Shown: positions 54,447-63,857 of the stretch, piece after piece | Layout of the letters: each line of letters starts with the position of its first letter | Position numbering within the stretch: the first letter of the stretch is position 1 | NCBI RefSeq assembly: GCF_000711225.1 | Contig: NZ_JOMG01000001.1 | Coordinates: forward strand, 228,855-292,854 | Source of the DNA: Pelobacter seleniigenes DSM 18267 | GTDB taxonomy: Bacteria; Desulfobacterota; Desulfuromonadia; Desulfuromonadales; Geopsychrobacteraceae | Direction of reading: 5' to 3' | DNA length: 64,000 bases | The notes under the pieces: model-generated | What the model was told of the DNA's origin: nothing | Database searches by the model: none | The model's input: only the letters and a program-made list of their open reading frames with translations | Program-made: the position numbers and the translations under genes

Positions 54447-54497
54447 CAAAAAAACAGAACGACAAAGATCGTCCGCAGGTTGGCAAAGGAGAAGGCC

Positions 54498-54689
54498 ATG
54501 AAGATGCAACCCAGCGCAGCATCGACCGCTCAGCCCTACGAAAGTCTGGAAGAACGCCTGGAACGCGGCAGACAATTGCAGTCCACAGCCGTTTTTGACG
54601 GGCTCGTCCGCCTGTTCGGCAAAACCAGTGTGCCGGCCGCGGCGGAACAATCTTTTCCCCGGGCCAGCCGCAAGCTGAAGCACTCCTGA
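54498..54689 (+). CDS. Small protein (63 residues) divergent from the LysR gene
   Basis: I do not recognise the family. GGAGAAGGCC directly precedes the ATG. The protein is basic, with a predicted amphipathic helix in the middle (LEERLERGRQLQSTAVFDGL) and no signal or membrane segment. Small proteins of this build are common and poorly studied. Its regulation by the adjacent LysR protein is inferred from the shared box. It might be non-coding. Confidence 0.45.
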   Translation: MKMQPSAASTAQPYESLEERLERGRQLQSTAVFDGLVRLFGKTSVPAAAEQSFPRASRKLKHS

Positions 54690-54965
54690 CGATCTGCGTC
54701 ACCGGTTCCCGCCCGACCCTGTTCCGCGGCCACCTCGATGCCGGGGTCGGGCATGGGATAATCTACAGCCATCAACCAGGAAGCCAAAAACACCCCCGCT
54801 TTGTCCCCTGCAGAATCACGTCCTGGCTTGACATTCCTTAGACGCAACCGTCTGAAAACAGGCAACCTGGTCCGGCATCGCCAACCGGCTCAATCCTCAG
54901 CGGCTTAAATACAGAAAAATCATTTGCCCGCAAGCGCCGATCAATGCTACAACCAGCGCGCACCC
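54690..54965. other. Leader/spacer before the ABC-F gene
   Basis: No protein gene is evident. It contains a CCCGACCC/GGGTCGGG stem (54712-54719 with 54744-54751) and a TTGACA at about 54828. It merges into the leader ORF and terminator described next. Confidence 0.4.
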
Positions 54966-55003
54966 ACCACAGGGACCTTCCCTGTGGTTTTTCTTTGTTT
55001 TAA
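54944..55003 (+). other. Possible 19-codon leader peptide spanning the terminator
   Basis: ATG at 54944 opens a frame that runs through both arms of the terminator hairpin and ends at TAA 55001-55003. A ribosome on it would prevent the hairpin from forming. It has no strong ribosome site, so it may be fortuitous. Confidence 0.3.
54966..55001 (+). terminator. Terminator/attenuator directly upstream of the ABC-F gene
   Basis: ACCACAGGG (54966-54974) pairs with CCCTGTGGT (54980-54988), with a T-rich tail to 55001. The ABC-F start codon is only 17 bases further, so the terminator acts on this gene's own leader or ends the small gene's transcript. Confidence 0.8.
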
Positions 55004-55017
55004 AGGACATTATATCA

Positions 55018-56652
55018 ATGATCAGTGCTCATAACGTGGCCCTTGCCTATGGCAAACGGGTCATTTTCAAAGATGTCAATATCAAGTTTATCCCCGGCAA
55101 CTGTTACGGACTGATTGGCGCCAATGGTGCCGGAAAATCAACTTTTCTGAAGATTCTCGCCGGAGAAGCGGAAGCCGACAAGGGGGAAATCTCCGTCGGC
55201 CCCGGCGAACGCATCGCCATGCTCCGCCAGGACCACTTCGCGTTTGATGAACACAGCGTCATCGACACGGTCATGATGGGGCATGAACGCCTCTTCCAGG
55301 TCAAAGCCGAGCGCGAAGCGATCTATGCAAAAGCTGAGTTCACCGATGAAGACGGGGTCCGTTCCGGGGAACTGGAAGCCGAATTTGCAGAACTGAACGG
55401 CTACGAGGCCGAAGCCGAAGCGGCCGTGCTGCTGAACGGCCTGGGGATTCCGGAAGAGCTGCGCCATAAACCGATGAAGGAACTCGAAGGGGGAGAAAAA
55501 GTTCGTGTCCTGCTCGCCCAGGCCCTGTTCGGCAACCCCGACATCCTGCTCCTTGACGAACCGACCAACCACCTTGACCTCAAATCGATCAACTGGCTGG
55601 AAGATTTCCTGGCCCGTTTCCAAAATACCGTGATTGTGGTCTCCCATGACCGGCATTTTCTCAACCAGGTCTGTACCCATGTCGCGGACATCGATTTCGG
55701 CAAGATCACCGTCTATGTCGGCAACTACGATTTCTGGTATGAAGCCAGCCAGCTGGCCCTGAAGCAACGCCAGGAGGAAAACCGCAAGACCACCGACAAG
55801 GCCAACGAGCTCAAGGAATTCATCCAGCGCTTCAGCTCCAACGCCTCCAAGGCCAAGCAGGCGACCTCACGCAAAAAGCTCCTCGAAAAACTGACCATCG
55901 AAGACATGCCGGTCTCCTCGCGCAAGTACCCCTTTGTCATCTTCAAACCGGAGCGGTCCTGCGGCGATGTCATCCTCGAGATCAAGGACCTGTGCAAAAC
56001 CGTGGACGGGGTTAAGGTGCTGGACAACTTCAGCCTGACCCTCAACAAGGGGGACAAGGTCGCCTTTATTGGCGCCGACAGCCTGACCAAAACCACCCTG
56101 TTCCAGATCCTGGCCGGGGAACTGCAGCCCGACAGCGGCAGTTTCCGCTGGGGAGTCACCATCACTCCGGCCTTTTTCCCCATCGATAACAGCAGCTACT
56201 TTACCAAGGACCTCAGTCTCATCGACTGGCTGCTGCAGTTTGCGCCGACCGAAGGGGAAAGTTTCGCCCGCGGCTTTCTGGGCCGGATGCTGTTCTCCGG
56301 CGATGAAGCCAAGAAGAACGCGACGGTCCTCTCCGGTGGCGAGAAAGTTCGCTGCATGCTGGCCAAGATGATGCTGACCGAAGCGAACGCTCTGGTCTTT
56401 GACGAACCGACCAACCACCTGGACCTGGAATCGATCACCGCCCTGAACAACGGGCTGATGGCCTTCTCCGAAGTGGTCCTGTTCACCAGCCATGACCACA
56501 AGTTCCTGTCCACCGTCGCCAACCGGATCATCGAATTCACCCCGGCCGGTTTTATCGACCGGATGCTGACCTTTGACGAATACCTGGCCAGCAGCGAGGT
56601 GGAGCGCATGCGCGCCGAGCATTATCAGGGCGAAGCGGATCTGAAACTCTAA
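55018..56652 (+). CDS. ABC-F family ATPase (YbiT-like)
   Basis: The 544-residue cytosolic protein has two ABC domains joined by a linker and no membrane part, as in ABC-F translation factors that act in the ribosomal E-site. Domain 1 has Walker A GANGAGKST, signature LEGGE and LLLDEPTNHLDL. Domain 2 has a degenerate Walker A, GADSLTKTT, in which the invariant glycine is replaced, with signature LSGGE and VFDEPTNHLDLES. Its Asp-Glu pairs are intact. It is close to YbiT and not to the resistance-type proteins. A terminator precedes it. Confidence 0.88.
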   Translation: MISAHNVALAYGKRVIFKDVNIKFIPGNCYGLIGANGAGKSTFLKILAGEAEADKGEISVGPGERIAMLRQDHFAFDEHSVIDTVMMGHERLFQVKAEREAIYAKAEFTDEDGVRSGELEAEFAELNGYEAEAEAAVLLNGLGIPEELRHKPMKELEGGEKVRVLLAQALFGNPDILLLDEPTNHLDLKSINWLEDFLARFQNTVIVVSHDRHFLNQVCTHVADIDFGKITVYVGNYDFWYEASQLALKQRQEENRKTTDKANELKEFIQRFSSNASKAKQATSRKKLLEKLTIEDMPVSSRKYPFVIFKPERSCGDVILEIKDLCKTVDGVKVLDNFSLTLNKGDKVAFIGADSLTKTTLFQILAGELQPDSGSFRWGVTITPAFFPIDNSSYFTKDLSLIDWLLQFAPTEGESFARGFLGRMLFSGDEAKKNATVLSGGEKVRCMLAKMMLTEANALVFDEPTNHLDLESITALNNGLMAFSEVVLFTSHDHKFLSTVANRIIEFTPAGFIDRMLTFDEYLASSEVERMRAEHYQGEADLKL

Positions 56653-56674
56653 CCGGTCGACAGGAGAAGAGCCT

Positions 56675-57379
56675 ATGGCACTACCCTGGCAGGTCCTCGA
56701 CCGGGTTACGGTTGCAGGCGAAGGGGATCTTGAATTGCGGCGTCGCGGCAAAGACGATTTCCTGATCAGCATCGGCCCGCAGATCCTGATGAACAGCAAG
56801 GCGCAACGTTCCGAGCTGGCCCTTGGCCGACTCGGCTGCAGTAAAATCGGCCAGCATCCCGCGCCGCAGGTGCTGGTCGGCGGCCTGGGCATGGCTATCA
56901 CCCTGCGCGCGGTGCTGGATGCGCTGCCCGCCAGTGCCGCAGTCACGGTTGCCGAATTGAACGCGCAGGTCTACCAGTGGTGCCTCGGTCCCCTGGCCGA
57001 ACTGACCGACCATGCTTGCGCTGATCCCAGAGTCAAGGTGCAGATCACCGATGTCGCCGAGTTGATCAAAACCGCGCCCGCCGGCAGCTTCGATGCGATC
57101 ATCCTCGATCTCTATCGCGGGCCCCACCCGCGGACCGACCAGCGCAACGACCCGCTTTACGGCAGCCGGGCCATCGAATATTATCGAACCAGGCTGAAGA
57201 CCGGCGGAGTCCTTACCGTCTGGGGCGAGAACCCCGATGCCGGCTTTGAACGACGCCTGCGTGCGGCCGGATTTGCGGTGCGCTGTGAACGTCCCGGCAA
57301 GGGTGGCTATCGCCATGCCGTCTGGGTGGCGGAAAAGAAAACCGCCTGCAAGCACCCGGGCAACCCCGACAACAATTAA
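56675..57379 (+). CDS. Spermidine synthase-like methyltransferase-fold protein
   Basis: The 234-residue protein has a Rossmann fold of the spermidine synthase type: VLVGGLGMAITLRAVL for the dcSAM/SAM loop, VTVAELN with the ribose-binding acidic residue, and FDAIILDLYRGPH. The N-terminal strand region is shortened relative to true SpeE. Polyamine synthesis is possible but not proven; many such proteins have other roles. It begins 23 bases after the ABC-F gene, and a Gre-type gene follows, making one operon. Confidence 0.7.
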   Translation: MALPWQVLDRVTVAGEGDLELRRRGKDDFLISIGPQILMNSKAQRSELALGRLGCSKIGQHPAPQVLVGGLGMAITLRAVLDALPASAAVTVAELNAQVYQWCLGPLAELTDHACADPRVKVQITDVAELIKTAPAGSFDAIILDLYRGPHPRTDQRNDPLYGSRAIEYYRTRLKTGGVLTVWGENPDAGFERRLRAAGFAVRCERPGKGGYRHAVWVAEKKTACKHPGNPDNN

Positions 57380-57406
57380 CTTCATAACCCTTTTTCCAGT
57401 CAGGCC

Positions 57407-57886
57407 ATGAACAAAGAAGCCCTGCGTCAACAAATCATCGACAAACTCCAGGCCGATCGTGCCCTGCTGCTACAGGCGGCCAGAACCGCCCATGCTGCAG
57501 CGACTCACGAAGAAAACATTCCTGACAATAAATATGCCACTCTGGCCCTTGAAGCATCGTACATCGCCCAAGGGCAGGCGGATCGGGCCAATGAAATCAG
57601 CGCAGCCCTGACCCTGTTCAAACAGTTGGAACTCAAGGAATTCAGCGCCGAGTCAAGCATTCGCCTGAGTGCAGTGGTCACCCTTGAAGACGACGCCGGT
57701 CAAACCCGAACCCTGTTCATCGCACCCGCGGCCGGCGGACAGCTGCTCTCCTGCCAGGGAACCGAGGTCAGGGTTATCACCCCAGACTCCCCGCTGGGGA
57801 AAAAACTGCTCGGCCGCTGCTGCGGCGATGTGGTCACCATGCCCGGCAATCCACCCCGGGAGTTTGAAATCATCGCAGTTTGCTAA
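57407..57886 (+). CDS. GreA/GreB-family transcription factor
   Basis: The 159-residue protein has an N-terminal coiled coil (about 1-70) and a C-terminal GreA/GreB FKBP-like domain (about 80-158; SPLGKKLLGRCCGDVVTMPG). The coiled coil contains IPDNKYATLALEASYIAQGQADRA. This variant is found in Gre-like paralogues, and the acidic tip residues of GreA are not clearly retained, so its effect on RNA polymerase may differ from transcript cleavage. It starts 28 bases after the spermidine synthase-like gene. Confidence 0.75.
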   Translation: MNKEALRQQIIDKLQADRALLLQAARTAHAAATHEENIPDNKYATLALEASYIAQGQADRANEISAALTLFKQLELKEFSAESSIRLSAVVTLEDDAGQTRTLFIAPAAGGQLLSCQGTEVRVITPDSPLGKKLLGRCCGDVVTMPGNPPREFEIIAVC

Positions 57887-58013
57887 CCCGGACCGTGCCG
57901 AACCGGGCAAAGGAGCATTTTTTGTTGTTGAGGGAAAAACTCATCAACTGCTCACAATCTGCTATTATAACCAGCCACAAAGATTGCTTCATGCTGTGCT
58001 ATGGGAGTCATAA

Positions 58014-59021
58014 ATGAGTATTCGTGTCGGTATTAACGGCTTCGGCCGCATGGGCCGGTTGGCACTACGTGCCGCCTGGGACTGGCCAGAGATCGAGATT
58101 GTCCATATCAATGAAGTCAAGGGCGGACCGGAAACGGCGGCCCACCTTCTTGAATTCGATTCGGTCCACGGGCGCTGGGACCGGCAGATTACGGCTGCTG
58201 CCGACAGCATCAGCATCGCCGAACGGCGAATCGGTTTTTCCGCCGCAGCCATCCCTGGCGACGTCCCCTGGGCCGACTTCGGTGTGGATATCGTCATTGA
58301 GGCGTCCGGAAAATTTCGCACCCCTGCCACCCTGGAGCCTTACTTTACCGGCGGCGTCAAAAAAGTGATCGTTGCCGCACCGGTCAAAGAGGGCGCCCTC
58401 AATATCGTCATGGGAGTCAACGACCACCTCTATCAACCGGCCGAGCATCACCTGCTGACCGCCGCGTCCTGCACCACCAACTGCCTGGCCCCGGTGGTCA
58501 AGGTTCTCCACGAGCAGATCGGTATCGAGCATGGGGTGATCACAACGATTCATGACATGACCAACACTCAAGTTGTGGTTGATGCCCCTCACAAAGACCT
58601 GCGCCGGGCTCGCGCCGGCAGCATGTCCCTGATCCCGACCACTACCGGCAGCGCCACCGCCATCACCCTGATCTATCCGGAGCTGAAGGGAAAACTCAAT
58701 GGCCACGCCATTCGCGTCCCGCTGTTGACCGGTTCCCTCACCGATGCGGTTTTTGAGATGACCAGGAAAGTCAGCGCCACCGAGATCAACGCCCTGTTCG
58801 AGCAGGCCGCCGGCAACGAACTCAAAGGGATCCTCGGCATCGAGTATCGGCCCCTGGTCTCCATCGATTTCAAAAGCGATCCCCGCTCCTGCATCATCGA
58901 CGCACCATCGACCATGGTGGTGAATGAGACCCAGCTGAAAGTTTACGCCTGGTACGACAATGAAATGGGCTACGCCAACCGGCTCATGGAGTTGTGCCGC
59001 AAAGTGGCCTTGAGCCTTTAG
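58014..59021 (+). CDS. ArsJ-associated glyceraldehyde-3-phosphate dehydrogenase
   Basis: The 335-residue enzyme has the NAD-binding [11 protein letters not shown] and the catalytic cysteine in SCTTNCLAP with the histidine in IHDMTNTQ. Its opening ([32 protein letters not shown]) matches the GAPDH subtype encoded next to arsJ. That enzyme uses arsenate to form 1-arseno-3-phosphoglycerate, which ArsJ exports. The next gene is an ArsJ-type transporter three bases away. It could also act as ordinary GAPDH, but the context favours arsenate handling. Confidence 0.85.
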   Translation: MSIRVGINGFGRMGRLALRAAWDWPEIEIVHINEVKGGPETAAHLLEFDSVHGRWDRQITAAADSISIAERRIGFSAAAIPGDVPWADFGVDIVIEASGKFRTPATLEPYFTGGVKKVIVAAPVKEGALNIVMGVNDHLYQPAEHHLLTAASCTTNCLAPVVKVLHEQIGIEHGVITTIHDMTNTQVVVDAPHKDLRRARAGSMSLIPTTTGSATAITLIYPELKGKLNGHAIRVPLLTGSLTDAVFEMTRKVSATEINALFEQAAGNELKGILGIEYRPLVSIDFKSDPRSCIIDAPSTMVVNETQLKVYAWYDNEMGYANRLMELCRKVALSL

Positions 59022-59024
59022 CAC

Positions 59025-60257
59025 ATGACCAGCGACATCCGCAATTATAGCCTGGTGACCGGCGCCTACTGGGGGTTCACCTTAACCGATGGCGCTCTGC
59101 GCATGCTGGTATTGCTACATTTTTACCGGCTCGGCTACAGCCCGACCCAGATCGCCCTGCTGTTTCTGCTCTACGAATTCTGCGGCGTGGTCACCAACCT
59201 GATCGGAGGCTGGATCGGCTCCCACCTGGGTTTGAAAGTGACCCTGTTTGTTGGCCTGGCCCTGCAGATTGTCGCCTTGGGCGCCCTGGCCCTGCTTAAT
59301 CCGGCCTGGCCGATAACCTTCTCGGTCGCCTACGTCATGCTGCTGCAGGCACTCTCCGGGATTGCCAAAGACCTGACCAAAATGAGCAGCAAAAGCGCCA
59401 TCAAGGTTCTGGTTCCGGGAGATCAGGACAATATCCTGTTCAAATGGGTCGCCCTGCTGACCGGCTCGAAAAATGCCCTCAAGGGAGCCGGCTTTTTCCT
59501 GGGTGGATTGCTGCTCTCAACGGTCGGATTCCGACCGGCGCTGTTGCTGATGGCCGCCGGGCTCGCTTTCGTGCTGCTGGCCACGGTGCTGGCACTGCCC
59601 GGCAATATCGGCATGGCCAAAAAGAAGACCAAATTCAGCGCCATCCTGTCCAAAAGCCGCGACATTAACCTGCTCTCTGCGGCGCGCCTGTTCCTGTTCG
59701 GCTCCAGGGATATCTGGTTTGTGGTCGGACTGCCGGTTTTTCTGTCCGTCACCCTTGGCTGGAACAATACCCAGGTCGGCGCTTTTATGGCCCTTTGGGT
59801 GATCGGCTACGGCGGCGTGCAGGTCCTGGCTCCCAGGATTCTGAAGCGCTTTTTAAAAGGAGGTACCCCCCAAGGCGGCACAGCCAGTGGCGGAGCCTTT
59901 GCTTTAAGTGTTCTGACTGCGGTTATCGCTCTCGGTATTTGGTTCGAGCTATCACCATGGTTGACGGTGGTGACCGGTCTGACGTTGTTCGGGATGGTGT
60001 TTGCCATCAACTCCTCGGTCCACTCTTACTTAATCCTTGCCTACAGCGAGACGGATAACACCACCCTGAATGTTGGCTTCTATTATATGGCAAACGCCGC
60101 CGGTCGTCTGATCGGTACACTCTTTTCGGGATTGATGTTTCAGGCGGGCGGTCTGGTAGGCTGCCTCTGGCTGTCAGCCGGTTTTCTGGTGATAGCCAGC
60201 GGGTTATCTCTCAACTTGCCTCGTGGCAGCAACAGGGTAGGAATTCAGAGAGCTTGA
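59025..60257 (+). CDS. arsJ: ArsJ organoarsenical efflux transporter (MFS)
   Basis: The 410-residue major-facilitator protein has 11-12 membrane segments. It has the ArsJ-type opening (NYSLVTGAYWGFTLTDGALRMLVLLHF) and central GIAKDLTKMSSKSAIK. ArsJ exports 1-arseno-3-phosphoglycerate made by the adjacent GAPDH; the product falls apart outside, so the pair acts as an arsenate efflux route. It starts three bases after the GAPDH stop. No arsR, arsC or acr3 gene is adjacent. Confidence 0.88.
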   Translation: MTSDIRNYSLVTGAYWGFTLTDGALRMLVLLHFYRLGYSPTQIALLFLLYEFCGVVTNLIGGWIGSHLGLKVTLFVGLALQIVALGALALLNPAWPITFSVAYVMLLQALSGIAKDLTKMSSKSAIKVLVPGDQDNILFKWVALLTGSKNALKGAGFFLGGLLLSTVGFRPALLLMAAGLAFVLLATVLALPGNIGMAKKKTKFSAILSKSRDINLLSAARLFLFGSRDIWFVVGLPVFLSVTLGWNNTQVGAFMALWVIGYGGVQVLAPRILKRFLKGGTPQGGTASGGAFALSVLTAVIALGIWFELSPWLTVVTGLTLFGMVFAINSSVHSYLILAYSETDNTTLNVGFYYMANAAGRLIGTLFSGLMFQAGGLVGCLWLSAGFLVIASGLSLNLPRGSNRVGIQRA

Positions 60258-60304
60258 GCTTTCTCACCGGCACAGAAAGATGCCCCAGAACTTCCCCCCT
60301 CCCC

Positions 60305-62305
60305 TCAACCTTTTGCACAATCAATGGAGCCGAGGGGAAGGCGCAGAGTAAATATCGTCCCCTTTCCCAGTTCACTCTCGACAAATATTTCGCCATTGTG
60401 CTGTTTGATAATATCATAAGCGATACTCAGCCCGAGTCCGGTCCCCTGGCCGACGTCTTTTGTCGTATAAAAGGGTTCGAATATCCGCCCCAACAGATGC
60501 TGAGGGATGCCGGACCCGTTATCAGCAATACTGATATAAACATTCTGTTCAGCAACAGATGTTGATATCTTGATTTCACCATTATTCTCAATAGCATGCG
60601 CGGCGTTGATCAGCAAATTCATCACCACCTGATTCAACTGCCCCTGATTACAATAGACTTCAGGCAAAGAGCTGAATTCACGGGTCAGCTTCGCTTTATA
60701 TTTCAGTTCATTCCAGACCACTCGGATAGTGCTTTCCAGCCCTTCGTTAATATCAGCCAGCTTAAATTCGGCCTCGTCGATTCGAGAAAAGCTCTTCAGG
60801 CTTTGCACTATTTGCTTCACCCGCTCGGCGCCATCCAGTGATTCATCAATCAGTTGCTGTTGATCCTCCACAATAAAATCCAGTTTGAGCTGTTTGCGCT
60901 GCTGCGCTAAATCCGCAATGATTTCATCCGTGGCACTGTTCGCTGGTAAGGTATCAATAGCCGCACTTTGGGACTGAATAAAATTCTCGGTTTTGCTCAG
61001 ATATTTTTTCAGCGTGTTAAGATTACTGATGATAAACCCCATTGGATTATTAATCTCATGAGCAACGCCTGCTGCCAGTTGGCCGATAGATGCCATTTTC
61101 TCCTGTTGCAGAACCTTTGACTGGGCGGATTTTAGTTCAGCCAAGGTCTTTTCCAACTGAACCGTCAGAGAATGCAATCCCCGATTGGCGGCTTCAAGCT
61201 CACTGGTGCGGACTTTAACCCTCTGCTCCAGCTCTTCGTTAAGACTCTGCAATGCGGCTTCAGCCTTCTTACGTTCTGAAATATCCAGAAAAATCCCATC
61301 GACCGAAAGAATGTTACCTGTTTCGTCAAGAACAGGTCGAGCCCCGATCTGCACCCAATGTCTGGAACCGTCCCAACGCCAAAGTTCTGCTTCGAAATTA
61401 TGGACGTTCCGGCCCTGACGCAATTCTACAAAAAGCTCATTCTGTCGTTGCGGGCGAACAAACATCCGCTCTAAAAAATTCACTTTACCGATAACGGCTT
61501 GGGGGCACGAGTAGCCGAGAATATTCGCCGCAGCCGGGTTACAACTCAACACCTCACCTGCCCCGGTAATCTGAACAATACCTTCCGAGGCATTTTCAAA
61601 AAGATCCCGGAATTTGAGCTCGGCACGGCGCTCCAGCTCAAGAGCTTTTTCCATATTGCCGAAAGAGATAAAATTGTCTACCCGGGACGACAGCAAACCA
61701 ACCAGATTGCCCAACCGCAACAGGTCGTCTTCACTCTCCTCGACAGGCTGATAGAACCCTGAATTTTCACCTGAGTTGCCGACGACGAGAAAAGCGAAAA
61801 ACGGCGACTGTGATCCGAGAGGAAAAATAAAAAACTCCTGCATGCAAAATTTTTCCCGGTATGATGCGAGGTCCGAGGAGTCTTTTTTACAGAAATGATA
61901 CTCGGCTCCAGCCAAAAGGGATTGAAACAGCACATCGTCGTCACTCAGTCTGAGGTTCATCAGGCGCTGTTCATCTGCGGCTTCGTAATAGCCTTCAACG
62001 GCAAAGGCACGATAAACACTGTTTTGTGTATCGTGCCTCAGGAAAAAGACTCTTTCGTGTTCGAGATTGTGGACAACATGGTCAACGGCAAACTCGAAGA
62101 TCTTACCAATATCAAATGTCGAATTGATATTCCGATTAAGCTCATACAACAATTTATAATTTTTTAGCTGAACATCAAGCTTTTCCTGGAGTCCATAAAG
62201 CTTTCCCTCAGCCTTGATCAGCATTTTGATCTGCTGCTGAAGAGCATCATTCTCCTGACGCAACTTGATAATTTCGTTTTTCTCGTTAATGCCTTGATCC
62301 GTCAT
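60305..62305 (-). CDS. Soluble GAF-PAS histidine kinase
   Basis: The 666-residue protein has no membrane helix. The order is an N-terminal coiled coil (about 5-45), a GAF-type domain (about 60-200; YELNRNINSTFDIGKIFEF), a PAS domain with PAC (LFENASEGIVQITGAGEVLSC), a second coiled coil, HisKA with AGVAHEINNPMGFIISNL, and HATPase_c (NLLINAAHAIE, DNGSGIP, GTGLGLSI). The ATG at 62305 follows GAGAGAAGCG. It starts eight bases after the FIST gene stop, so the FIST protein is its probable sensor partner. No response regulator is adjacent. Confidence 0.87.
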   Translation of the reverse strand: MTDQGINEKNEIIKLRQENDALQQQIKMLIKAEGKLYGLQEKLDVQLKNYKLLYELNRNINSTFDIGKIFEFAVDHVVHNLEHERVFFLRHDTQNSVYRAFAVEGYYEAADEQRLMNLRLSDDDVLFQSLLAGAEYHFCKKDSSDLASYREKFCMQEFFIFPLGSQSPFFAFLVVGNSGENSGFYQPVEESEDDLLRLGNLVGLLSSRVDNFISFGNMEKALELERRAELKFRDLFENASEGIVQITGAGEVLSCNPAAANILGYSCPQAVIGKVNFLERMFVRPQRQNELFVELRQGRNVHNFEAELWRWDGSRHWVQIGARPVLDETGNILSVDGIFLDISERKKAEAALQSLNEELEQRVKVRTSELEAANRGLHSLTVQLEKTLAELKSAQSKVLQQEKMASIGQLAAGVAHEINNPMGFIISNLNTLKKYLSKTENFIQSQSAAIDTLPANSATDEIIADLAQQRKQLKLDFIVEDQQQLIDESLDGAERVKQIVQSLKSFSRIDEAEFKLADINEGLESTIRVVWNELKYKAKLTREFSSLPEVYCNQGQLNQVVMNLLINAAHAIENNGEIKISTSVAEQNVYISIADNGSGIPQHLLGRIFEPFYTTKDVGQGTGLGLSIAYDIIKQHNGEIFVESELGKGTIFTLRLPLGSIDCAKG

Positions 62306-62313
62306 CGCTTCTC

Positions 62314-63495
62314 TCAAATGACAGCAAGAATGACCGAGGTAAAATTATGAAAACAATTCAATCCGCCGACCGGAGCAATCTCTCCGTAGGTGTAAAAACC
62401 GAGCCATGGCACATCGGCGCCCACCTCCTGTTGCAACGAGCGAATCAGATCATTTTTCTCCTGTTCGCGGAACACAACCTTGCCCCGTCCGCTGCATTCG
62501 AACTGGAGAATAAATTTCGGTTTCTGTCCGGAAAAATCCTGCCTGATTTTTTCTGATACCTCACACAATTCTTTACGAATCAGCTCCTTATCCCGCCGAA
62601 CGATCCAGAAACGGGTCCCTTCGGCAACCTCCGACTGGATTGTCACGCTGCCGTCCTGATCATTTTTACTCGGCATATAGCGAATAACATACTCGCCATA
62701 TTCACCTTTGATCTCCGTCGGAGCCGGGAACCCCAGGCATAGATTCAATGATGCTTTACTCCATTGCTCCTGCCAGTCTTCACTTAAATACCCCTGAAGG
62801 GCGGAAAGCGCCGGAGTCCCATCAATTTCCTGAATGACATTTTCCCGGCACCTGGTCACCATCCGCTCGCTTCCAACCGGGATACAACCATGACTGACCC
62901 CCCAGGAAAGGCGCCCCTGCCCGGAGATAAGAATGCAGGACAGCCCGTTGGACAGGACCAGGTCATCATGATATTGATAGGTCTTTCGGGAGGTCCAATT
63001 ATCAGCGGCCAGCCCGCCAAAAACAGGGAGCGGCAAGGTCAGGCATCGTTTAAATGAATTGATAAAGGGGTCGAAATTGAACGTCAACCCATCGGCGAAC
63101 AAAAGACAGGCCAGGGAATCCCGGGCGGCTACAGAATTGAGCTGGCCGGCCAGGGTTTCCCCGGCCGCCGCAGAGTCGGAAATATCTTCAATCAGAAACC
63201 GCTCAAAGCGCAGCTCATCCGAGCAAAAAACCATGACGGAAACGCCAAAGTTTGATTCAGTAGCGGTTTCGTGAGTGATGACCCCTTCACCCGAGCAACC
63301 ACTCACCGGAGCTCCGCCGCTCGCTTTACGGATAGCATTAAGAAGGGCTTCCTGTTTATATCCAACCGTCGCAAAGACCAGGACAAAATCAGGCTGGATG
63401 ATTGCTGCCTGGGTCAGTGCTCGTTCAACAGCCTCTTCACCAGCTTTAAGCGGGTTCCTGTGATCACTGAAGCCGACACCAACAGTTGTTCCCAT
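62314..63495 (-). CDS. FIST-domain signal protein (NosP-like candidate)
   Basis: The 393-residue protein has a FIST N domain (VGVGFSDHRNPLKAGEEAVE, VSGCSGEGVI) and a FIST C domain (GGAPxxx-free FGGLAADNW, EYVIRYMP, GFYTYGEI). It has no signal peptide. FIST proteins next to histidine kinases include NosP, a haem protein that senses nitric oxide and controls its kinase. The ATG at 63495 has AAAGGA eight bases upstream; the frame extends to 63567 without homology. The haem ligand cannot be identified here, so small-molecule sensing of another kind remains possible. Confidence 0.8.
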   Translation of the reverse strand: MGTTVGVGFSDHRNPLKAGEEAVERALTQAAIIQPDFVLVFATVGYKQEALLNAIRKASGGAPVSGCSGEGVITHETATESNFGVSVMVFCSDELRFERFLIEDISDSAAAGETLAGQLNSVAARDSLACLLFADGLTFNFDPFINSFKRCLTLPLPVFGGLAADNWTSRKTYQYHDDLVLSNGLSCILISGQGRLSWGVSHGCIPVGSERMVTRCRENVIQEIDGTPALSALQGYLSEDWQEQWSKASLNLCLGFPAPTEIKGEYGEYVIRYMPSKNDQDGSVTIQSEVAEGTRFWIVRRDKELIRKELCEVSEKIRQDFSGQKPKFILQFECSGRGKVVFREQEKNDLIRSLQQEVGADVPWLGFYTYGEIAPVGGLNCFHNFTSVILAVI

Positions 63496-63567
63496 TGACA
63501 GATTCCTTTGTGAATCGAGTCTATTTCGAGTCAGCGTTAGCAGAGAAGAATCGGCTTTTTTAACCAA

Positions 63568-63857
63568 TTTTCAGCAAAAATAAAGAACGCTTATAATTAG
63601 TCAACATTAACATAAAGCCTTTTTTATTTCATCTTTTTTCTGAGCTGCTTGCGTCGCTCCAAATTAAGCTATTTACATAGAGACCGCATGTAATATTCGA
63701 ACAGCCTGAAATCGTTGCAAGGGTATTTGAATCTTGCAAAGATAAAAAGCTGAAAGTATTGTCTAAAACAAAAGCTTCAATAAATACTGACGGTTCTTTT
63801 TATTGATAAAAACTGAATTCCATGTTTCACATCGCTTTTTCAAAGAGGAATAAGTCT
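63568..63857. other. AT-rich divergent promoter region
   Basis: This 290-base spacer separates the FIST gene from the divergent gene at 63858. It is AT-rich with several TATAAT-like words (for example TATAAT near 63593) but no clear paired -35 box, repeat or operator. Confidence 0.4.
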
